Shown here in pieces: positions 56,439 through 64,000 of a stretch of DNA of 64,000 nt; positions within the stretch are counted from its first letter, which is position 1; every line of letters starts with the position of its first letter. The notes beneath the pieces are model-generated. The model worked only from the letters and a program-made list of their open reading frames with translations, was not told where the DNA came from and did not search any database. The position numbers and the translations under genes were made by a program. Origin of the DNA: Eretmocerus hayati (lineage: Eukaryota > Arthropoda > Insecta > Hymenoptera > Aphelinidae); the NCBI GenBank assembly GCA_029851415.1, contig CM056743.1, positions 11,958,727 through 12,022,726 on the forward strand, in the 5' to 3' direction.

Positions 56439-57157
56439 CACCCCGTGGAAACTGGGGGGAAAAAAGTCCGAGGAAAAACCTGAAAAAATTCACCCTAAGT
56501 AAGTCGCATTTCGTCAACCTGATGCCGTTGTCAAAAATGTTTGCTCACCCTCCAATTTTTTTTCAATGAACATTCGAGTTATACCACCTAGTAATGCCCA
56601 TTTCTTCGCATAGAAAGCCGATACGAGGACAAAAACATTTCCTCATAACTGCTTTTACCTCACTTGTATTTTTTCAGCCCTCAGAATCGGATAAATCATT
56701 TCTATTTCATTTTTTATTTTAAATCATCATCGATTTTGAATGAACAATCAAAAACACTTTTTCCAATTCCAAGTACTGTACAATGCGCAGTGCGCATATG
56801 TCGCGATGTCGAGCGGCGTGCATGCGCACTGTGCATTGTGCAGTACTTGGAGTTGGAAAAAGTGCTTTTGTTTTGGTTGTTTATTCAAAATTGATGATGA
56901 TTTATCCGATTCTGAGGGCTGAGCAAATACAAGTGAGGTAAAAGCAATGATGAGCAAATGTTTTTGTCCTCGTATCGGCTTCCTATGCGGAGAAATGGGC
57001 ATTACTAGGTGGTATAACTCGAATGTTCATTTATAAGAAATTGGAGGTTGAGCAAACATTTTTGACAACGGCATTAGGTTGACAAAATGCGACTTACTTA
57101 GGGCGAATTTTTTCAGATTTTTCTTCGGACTTTTTTTCCCCCAGTTTCCACGGGGTG
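56439..57157. mobile_element. Foldback element (719 bp)
   Basis: CACCCCGTGGAAACTGGGGG at 56439 is inverted at 57138-57157. Arms of about 355 bp pair along their length and meet near 56800 in a GC-rich core (AATGCGCAGTGCGCATATG facing CATGCGCACTGTGCATTG). The element lies 40 bp right of the P-type element. No transposase. Confidence 0.88.
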
Positions 57158-58444
57158 GCTATGACGGTCATGCTGCTAAGATTGTGTCCACAATTAGCGC
57201 AGCGCACGGCACATAGCGTGTTATGAATTGACTCTAATAGGTGTGCAGAAATAGATATATGGGAAGTATTTACTGCTCTTAAATGGCTTCAGTACTGGCG
57301 CCAATATTTGACTTGTGAGAACTGAGTTTCGACTCTATGAGCATGGGTTGCTCTAACTATGGCATGGAAATGCCTGGAGACTCCGTAAAATCAAAAGATT
57401 GCTATCAATTGGCAAAGCACCAAGGCTTTATTGGTCTCAATGACAATGTCTATGATATGACATCGGTGTCGTCAAAATATGAAGTGTCCCCTTCTGCAAA
57501 GGTTGGGCTTTATATAGCCTGCCTTGCCTTCTCCATGACCTTCTTCCTGTCGATTCATCTGGAAATTGTTGATCTCGTGAGATTGTGGAGTTTCCCGAAA
57601 TCTATGGGCGTTGGCTGACGAGAAATCTGGCTCATGGAAAGTTGAGTACTTCTGATTCTGAGATTGCCAACCCTCCATCGCATTTATTTGGATTCCTGAA
57701 AGAGAAGATGATGTTTTCGGCAGATAAAATTCTTATTTCATACTTCAATTTCCTCATTTCACGGGTTGAAGACTTGTCACACGTCTCATAAATTGCTTAG
57801 CCCCTTTTCATCTGGTACCTGATGCAGGGAGAGGAAGGTTTACGGCTTTTGTGGTGTCTGTCTATGAAAATTGTCTTGACACGATTTATAGACTATTTGA
57901 GTTGGTTATTTCCTAACTGGCATCTGTTCTCAAGTGTTCCATCCTAAAAGCTTCGAGGAAAAGATCGATGTCTTGCTTATTAATTACCCTGATTGGGGCG
58001 GATCAACTTTCTTACGCTGATCTGTGACACGATTGATATTTGGTGTCGTCACGAATTGTAGGCTGTTTGAGTTGTTTATGTCTTAGTTGATTTCTAGTGA
58101 AAAGCTTCTTAGGAGTGATCGAGGCCTTGCTTACTAATTTCCTGTTTGATTGAATTTCTTATTCATGCTTGATGGAAACTCTATAACTGAAGGATATTCC
58201 GCTGTTCTATGATAACTTATTTTACATATGGGTCTCCCTTAGTTCGCCCGGTCTCGATTTGAAATATTCCATTATTGCATTGCTAACATGAGAACACTCT
58301 TTAGCCGTAGCATGAGCAATCCCCTGCACGCGGGAGGGAGAGAGAGAGAACGTTACGATCTTATGTTGCAGCGAGTATGTTGGGAGACTGCCTCGCGTTT
58401 ACTTGGTTGTATGTGTGTATGTGCCACTATACTTGGATCATTAC
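57158..58444 (-). repeat. Probable 3' LTR of the Gypsy element (minus strand), left end not resolved
   Basis: On the minus strand the LTR begins TGTAATGATCC at 58445 right after a polypurine tract. A TATAAAT with a plausible start region lies near 57890. Segments of about 120 bp (GACACGAT...GTTTGAGTTG...AGCTTC...CTTGCTTA) are directly repeated at 57875-58000 and 58025-58135. The second LTR is outside the window, so the end cannot be placed, and part of this region (for example 57337-57618, an unrecognised 93-codon frame) may be host DNA. Confidence 0.5.
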
Positions 58445-58445
58445 A

Positions 58446-58456
58446 GCTCCCCCACG
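58446..58456 (-). promoter_or_regulatory. Polypurine tract of the Gypsy element
   Basis: On the minus strand CGTGGGGGAGC directly precedes the TGTAATG LTR start. Such tracts prime plus-strand synthesis in LTR elements. Confidence 0.65.
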
Positions 58457-58819
58457 AATAAAAAGATTAATCTATGATTGATCCTTTTTCTTTTCATCAA
58501 CAATTGAGCCCAGTTATTCTATTTCCGGGTGAGTAGAGAGGATGTTGGCTGGAAGTGATCGAGCTATGATTTTATCCTTCTTGCGTAATGTTATGATTTT
58601 GTATCAAGTATTTTGAACCTGTCCTCAAAGTGACTCCTTCTGAATGTTTTGAGACGGGCTTGTAGATTTTAAAAGAATAGATATGGAGGTCGAATGGTGA
58701 TTCATCTTATTGCTTTATGTTCGATCCTGCGTCGCCAATGTATGGTTTCGTATCTGATTTATTTGACTTGATTTGAGTCTAGAGAACATATTGCGAATTC
58801 AACCCAGAGAGCATGTTCA

Positions 58820-59912
58820 TCACAAAGAACCTGGCAGAGCTTTTGCTCTTATCAAAGTCCCTCGATTCAGATATTTGCGATGTGTCAAGTATATAGGCAG
58901 ACAGAGTTTACATTTTATCGGACGGGGTTGGACAGTGACTACATTACACCCTGGGCATCGGCCGCAGCACAGTCGCCTTTTCCATCCCACCAAATGTATC
59001 ATGCGTACTTTCCATCCAGCTTGTTGCTGTCGTCGGGAACAGGGCACACATCTCCAATTATGCCAATCATCAGCAACGTATATAGTAGCCTGAAGGTGAT
59101 AGATTTGACTTGGGAATTTGTCGTCGGTAGTTCTACCATGGAGCGAGAGCATAAGCTCCCATTCTTCATCGTCATCGCTTGGCGTTGGGATTCCGTAACA
59201 TGGATCCATGATTGGGTAGAAAGCTGAGCCAAATCGGCGAGCCCCTAATTGTAGCACAGCTGAGTTGTTTGCCATTTTCCTGTTTTTTATTTGTTGGAGC
59301 CGTGCAGGAACTTCCCGAGTAGGCTTAGTGGTTTCAGGATTTGTTTGTGTTCCCATTTACTTGGTACTCTTCAGGGTAGACTCACTTGAAAAGATTGACT
59401 TTGTAACCCTGATGTCAGTCAGTTTCTGCTGTCCGTTGTTTTGTCCATGGCTCGATTTGGTATTCAAGGTGAGCAATTCTGGAAAACTTGGAAGAGGTTG
59501 AGGGGTTTCTCGATTAATATCTGCATATAAGTTGTCCAACAGAACTTGTGACAGCTGTGACGCTGGTTGAGGTCCTTGAGTCCCATCTTCGAGGTCTCCC
59601 CAAATGAGATGGTCTTCATACTCCTCCACAAAATTGGAGACCTCCGGGGGTACTTCGGGTCCGCTGCCTGTCGAATCAAAACCCCTGAACTCCGGACTTC
59701 CAAGGGATCCGTGGGATGATCCCTTTTTCATACTCCTCGATAGGCCGATCATCCACCTTGTTAACTAAAGGAATACTGTCCTCTGACGAGGGTGACGTAG
59801 GAGGCGTGACTGGTTCTACTTCCGGCTTGATTTTTAATTCTGCTGCCATCCTGGAGAGAGGGATTTTGATATCCTTCAGAAGGAGTCCTTGAGATGTATG
59901 TTCAATCATCAA
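58820..59912 (-). pseudogene. Third ORF between pol and 3' LTR, three CxxC pairs, unrecognised
   Basis: The frame starts at 59912 (MMIEHTSQGLL...), shifts once near 59675-59680 at a GGGGTTTT run, and continues from the 59752 frame to a TAA at 59357-59359. It then reopens in the same frame to 58820, giving about 360 residues. The N-terminal half is acidic and Pro/Ser-rich (VEPVTPPTSPSSED). The C-terminal half has CVPC, CCGRCPGC and CKLC within about 50 residues, suggesting a zinc-binding fold. There is no signal peptide or transmembrane helix, so it does not look like an envelope. The position fits an accessory ORF of a Gypsy element. Function unknown. Confidence 0.5.
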
Positions 59913-59999
59913 TTATGTTTTGACTTAGGGAAATAGAGGTGAATGATTTTACAGAGACAAGACTCTCGAGAGAACATGGTCATTCGCTCAATGCTCTGA

Positions 60000-60337
60000 T
60001 TGAAGAAGATAGCTTATTTTCGGGTGTCATGCGAGAGAGTATTCCTTATGGAAATTCAGCAAAGAAAATCCACCGAAAGGTTATACCCGATTCGTTTTGA
60101 TACGTCTCCTAGGTGCTCGCGTTATGAATTTACTCCTAATCCCACTATAAGAGATGGCCTCTACGCAAACATTCAAAACAGAGAGTTGAAAGAGGAAGGT
60201 GAGCCCCTCCTCGCTCCCTCCTGTGGAATCTGCCCAATACGACTGTGGCCACATCTATCCGTGTAGTCAATTATGACCCACCAACCAAGGCAACTCACAG
60301 CCGATTCCTTCTTCCTCCATTGCTCGCTCAACTCTCT
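60000..60337. other. Non-coding stretch between ORF3 and the A-tract
   Basis: A plus-strand frame of 88 codons (60000-60266) is unrecognised and antisense to the retrotransposon; probably chance. Confidence 0.4.
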
Positions 60338-60363
60338 GTTTTTTTTTGTTTTTTTTTTTTATT
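60338..60363 (-). terminator. AATAAA followed by an A-rich tract (minus strand)
   Basis: On the minus strand AATAAA (60363-60358) runs into about 22 A residues broken by one C. It sits about 310 bp after the pol stop and before ORF3. It could be an internal polyadenylation site, or the scar of a polyadenylated cDNA. A 45-bp segment around GTGGCTACATTTTTGAAG and GTGGCTACCCTCTTGAAG is repeated at about 60450 and 60510. Confidence 0.4.
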
Positions 60364-60675
60364 GATGTGAATAATACAACATATATACATATACATATGG
60401 GGTTACAAGTATACTAACCAGAGATATGAATTGTATTGATGTGATTATGGTGGCTACATTTTTGAAGTACAATTATAATAATTATATATGTGAATGGTAT
60501 TAATGCGCTTCTAGTGGCTACCCTCTTGAAGACGCGTATAATGTAGTGAACTCTTGACTAGAGAATACTCTAACGCGATGCTAGAACATATCATTACCAA
60601 AAAGGTTTCCCTCCTCCATGTATTAGCACAACTCCTCGTAATATTAGTTTATGTTAGTTATAGTTTTCATGCGAT

Positions 60676-62634
60676 TTAGGGCCGAATACATGCATGTTTG
60701 AGTTTATCTAAATGCACGACCTTGGTTCTCCCGTTTCCCAGATGAATTCTGGCGTTCCGGTCGCCGATTAATTCTAGAATTTGATATCTCCCGGTATATT
60801 GGTCATCCCATTTGCTCAATTTTGGCTCCTTGAGGAGATAAACTTCTTCCCCTACTTCAAAATTTTGATTGTTCAATTTCTGATCATAAAAACGTTTAGA
60901 GCGCTCTTTCGCAAGTAGTAATCGTTCCCTAGCGGTTTTTTTCATCCCTGCTAATGCCCGAATGACTTCATCTAAATAAACGTCGTAAGTTTTTTCGTGG
61001 GAGCGAATGTTGAAGTTGGATGGGAGTCTGGCTTTCCGGCCCAAAATGATCTCATATGGGGTGAAACCGTGGCCGCTATGAATTGAAAAATTGAAGGAAA
61101 AACAAGCAAACGGGATGTAAAAGTCCCATTCATCTTTCTCGCAGTACATTTTAAAATATTCGATTAACGAATGATGGGATCGCTCGAGAGATCCCATTGT
61201 AGATGGTCTCCAAGGGCTAGACCTCAATCTTCCAATTTGAAATAGATTTGTAAAATATTCCATCAACTTTGATTGGAAATTACTGCCCTGATCGGTTTTC
61301 AGGACTTCGGGACATCCAAATCTACAAATGAACTCTTTACAAAAAGCTATGGCAATAGTTTCCGCGGTGATGTTCGGGAAAGGAATGGCGTCCGAATATT
61401 TTGTTAAGTTGCGTTGGAGCTTAAGTAAGAACCGATTACCTCGAGAAGTACAATCTAAAGACCCCACAATACCCATTTCGACTACTTCGAATGCTCTTTC
61501 GGGGGTGGTGGTGATGGTCATCGGGAGTCTGGTTTTTACTCGGGTTAACTTTTGTTTCTGACATGCTTCGCATGATGTCACGTAATCTTTTATCTCTCTG
61601 CGCATCTGGGGCCAAAAAAAACGTTCTCGTACCCTCTCATAAGTTTTGAAGACACCTTTATGTCCCCCCACTAAAGAATCATGACATTCTTTTATGATTT
61701 CAATTCTATCTGATAGAGGTGGTAAGATGATTTCTCCCGTACAGATCGTGAGTTGGAGATTTTCATGTTTCCCCGTGAGTTTGAGGGCATTTCCTACCGA
61801 CCTCCAGTCTAATTTCTCTAAGCCGTTCCCATTCTTTGCTAAACGGACGGATTCAATTTTTTGTTCTAGCAATAATTTCTTCAGTTTTCCCATGTAAAAT
61901 ATGAACCTGGCCGAAGAGGGCAATTCATCGTGAATTTCTTTTGAAAATATAGTGAAGATATGCTTTTCAGAAGGGGTGGTGGTCTGTATAATGGACCCTA
62001 GCTCTACCTTCTGCGTTTTTAGTTTTCCTAAATCAAGGAGTTCCATGTCAACGAGCTGTTTACAAATTGCAGTTGTTGCGATAAAATCCAGAGCAATGAA
62101 GTGGACGAAGTTATCTTTCCTAGTAAGGAGCTGATCTCTCGAGAATTGTACTAGCTCGACCGTTAAAACTCTAATCGTGGCTGCGAGGGGTCCATTCGTA
62201 TAAGATGCAGATTCGTTGTCATTTGTTCCCGCATTCGTTCGTTTTCTTTGCTTACACTCCATCTCGATGAGGGAGAGCTCATGAGTACTGGTTGTTGGGC
62301 GTACTCTTCTCTTCACGGGTAACCTTGGTACCTCATTCGACTCACCGTGCAACACAGAAACAACGGTGCAAGTACCTTCGGGAATCGGTTGCTGAGGCAA
62401 ATCCTCACGCCGTGGGTCGCTTAGACTCTGGAATCCAAGCGATGTGAACTGTGCATCATCGTGGTTGTTGTCACTACTTGTAGTATGACATTCCCCGATA
62501 GATGCACAGGACACGCCCACACTGTTATGGAACGGCATATCGGGTAGCGGATCCATAGTCACCGACGAGATTGATGGGCCTGTCTCCCTCTTGCACTCCG
62601 AGAGACGGACAGGAGGCGTCGAGTGACCCCTCAT
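60676..62634 (-). pseudogene. Gypsy pol: integrase with upstream linker
   Basis: 652 codons, in the same frame as the reverse transcriptase further right. The first 300 residues or so are a poorly conserved linker. Then comes the HHCC zinc domain (CHDSLVGGHKGVFKTYERV ... CEACQK) and the core with DQGSNFQSKLMEYF (second Asp) and STMGSLERSHHSLIEYF (Glu). A C-terminal TGRYQILELIGDRNARIHL segment, similar to the GPY/F module, and a natural stop at 60676 follow. At the first catalytic position the sequence is VEMGIVGSL, Gly in place of the expected Asp (codon 61471-61473), so catalysis should be lost. It would insert element cDNA into chromosomes. Confidence 0.85.
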
Positions 62635-63621
62635 TCTGTCGCACCCTCTCGGTTGGCGAGAAGGAGCTTGCGGTATCCCTTCAATCGCGGGTACCGTAAT
62701 GATCTCCGCGGGGAGTGGGTCGATGTGTTATTTGTCTCTTTCATTCCCCTCACGAGTAACTGCAGCGGTCTCCACGGGATCAATCGTCTGTCGTGCAATC
62801 GTCATAGAGTGAAGATTTTGGGATCAATGGGTGTTAGTTGTTGAATTGGTTTCGGATAAGGGGGGTACGGGGTTTCCAGAAAGCGAATCTGCATTCTTAT
62901 TACTTTTCACAGCTTTGTGAATGATGGTGAAATCATAGTCGTGTAGCTTGATTTTCCAGCGGGCCAATCTGGATACCGGATCTTTCAATCCTTGCAGCTA
63001 GATCAAAGGTTTGTGGTCGGTTACAACGGTAAATTTTCGCCCGTACAGATATGGTCGGAAATTCCTTACGAATTCGACCACCGCTAAAATCTCCTGTTCG
63101 GAAACCGTATACGAAAGTTCGGGACCCGTCATCATACGCGAATAGTAAGCAACTGGTAAATCTCTCCCGATAGGGCCTTAACTCAGTACAGATACTATCG
63201 CCCAGTTAGAACTATCACAAGTAAGGACAAATTCTTGTTCGAAATTAGGAAACTGTAACACGGGTTGAGTGCAAATAACTTTCTTGAGAGCAATAAAGGC
63301 CTCTTCTTGCGATTGGTCCCAGATAAAGGGAACGTTCTTTTTTAGTAATTGAGTAAGTGGTTTGGAAATTCTGGCAAATTCAGGAATGAACCGTCGGTAA
63401 TATCCTGCGAGACCCAGAAATTGTTTGATGTTTTTGATATTTCGAGGGCGGGGAAATTTTTCAACTGCTTCGACTTTCTTTGGGTCGGGGCGTACACCCT
63501 GTTCCGAAATGATATGACCTAGATAAGTTACTTCGCGTCGTGAAAAGAGACATTTGTAGGGGGAGAGGGTGAGTCCTGCGGCTTCTAGTCGTGCCATTAA
63601 TTCAGCCATTTTTTCGTCCAT
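62635..63621 (-). pseudogene. Gypsy pol: end of reverse transcriptase and RNase H
   Basis: It starts with the thumb region of the reverse transcriptase (CLFSRREVTYLGHIISEQG, KIKQFLGLAGYYRRFIPEF-type) and continues into RNase H (FVLTCDSSNWA..., AYYSRMMTGPELSY, EQEILAVVEFVRNFRPYLYG, TDHKPL, KNADSLS). The frame is broken by stops at 63178-63180 (TAA), 62998-63000 (TAG), 62824-62826 (TGA) and 62728-62730 (TAA), but never shifts and joins the integrase frame. The expected Asp in the first RNase H motif (TCDSS) is present. Confidence 0.82.
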
Positions 63622-64000
63622 TTCTTATAAACTCCTAGCCGGGATGACTATGTCATCCATGTACACAAAAAGTTCTATTGATTGTAACCCAGTTAGAATT
63701 TTATTCATCAGGGCTTGAAAGGTTGAAGGAGAGCCCTTTAGACCCATAGGCATTTTCTTATATTGGAGGTGATGAAATGGCGTACTGAATGCGGTTTTTT
63801 GTGCATCTTCGGGATGAATTGGGACTTGATGGAAGCCTTGAGCTAAATCTAGTACCGTAAAGTACTTACATTGACCTAACTGGTCCAGAATTTCCGTTAT
63901 GTTGGGCAAACGGTACGCTGAAGCTACTCTTTTCTCATTCAATGCCCGGAATTCTATCACAAGCCGCCATCGTTTATTCCCCTTTGAATCCGGTTTTTTA
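63622..64000 (-). pseudogene. Gypsy pol: reverse transcriptase fingers and palm (runs off the window)
   Basis: The frame is open to the right edge (DSKGNKRWRLVIEFRALNEK leads in), beyond the apparent start at 63960. Motifs: LPNITEILDQLGQCKYFTVL with DLAQGFHQ (first Asp), FQALMNKILTGL, and VYMDDIVI with the catalytic YMDD. A TAA at 63625-63627 closes it; the same frame reopens at 63621. The 5' part of pol lies outside the window. Confidence 0.87.

Larger units (their letters stand above)
58445..64000 (-). mobile_element. Ty3/Gypsy retrotransposon, 3' part, minus strand
   Basis: Read from the right edge leftwards: reverse transcriptase, RNase H, integrase, an unrecognised third ORF, polypurine tract and 3' LTR. 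This is the Ty3/Gypsy order (integrase after RNase H). Gag and protease are beyond the window. The pol frame never shifts but is closed by five stops. The copy is dead as it stands. Confidence 0.85.

Noticed and set aside
1..64000. CRISPR array or prokaryotic operon
   Set aside because: No regular short repeats with unique spacers; spliced gene and retroelements show a eukaryotic sequence.

Overview
This is a eukaryotic repeat-rich window with no intact host gene that I can recognise. Introns, a P-type transposase, Ty3/Gypsy sequences and a short TTAGG-like run point to an arthropod, most likely an insect; nothing visible fixes the order or species. Almost everything that can be explained is mobile DNA, and most open frames are short, accidental, or run through tandem repeats.

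Layout. 1-960: remnant of an integrase-type transposon with a Cys-rich C-terminus, flanked by short repeats. 960-25870: mostly unannotatable sequence carrying small non-autonomous elements, among them foldbacks at 8894-9220, 10011-10170, 12530-12732, 17672-18016 and a 1-kb one at 22102-23134. It also holds terminal-inverted-repeat elements at 2477-3314 and 14428-15493, tandem arrays with 80-bp and 84-bp periods, and a tRNA-like SINE-type fragment.

25877-42631 is a 16.8-kb element with 678/676-bp direct LTRs (TG...CA), a perfect 4-bp target duplication (AATC) and a primer-binding-like site, but no gag or pol. Its interior is a giant inverted repeat: arms 27661-33578 and 35815-41446 around a 2.2-kb spacer, each built from a chain of different tandem arrays. 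Its U3 holds seven TTACGTAA-type sites at an exact 20-bp period. This is the most unusual object in the window.

43128-56392 is a 13.3-kb P-type DNA transposon with a 7-bp target duplication (GCTCGTG) and terminal arms of about 1.75 kb left and 2.7 kb right, the right one with an insertion. The arms are themselves made of smaller foldbacks. The transposase gene has a THAP domain split by a 3.4-kb intron and is broken by one frameshift at an A7 run and two in-frame stops. The intron carries its own foldback insertion.

56439-57157 is another foldback. From about 58445 to the right edge lies a Ty3/Gypsy retrotransposon on the minus strand. Reading from the right edge leftwards: reverse transcriptase, RNase H, integrase, an unrecognised ORF with three CxxC pairs, a polypurine tract and the start of the 3' LTR. 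Pol stays in one frame over 3.3 kb but has five stops, and the first catalytic Asp of the integrase is replaced by Gly.

All alignments were done by eye, so boundaries of diverged repeats are approximate and no identity percentages are given.
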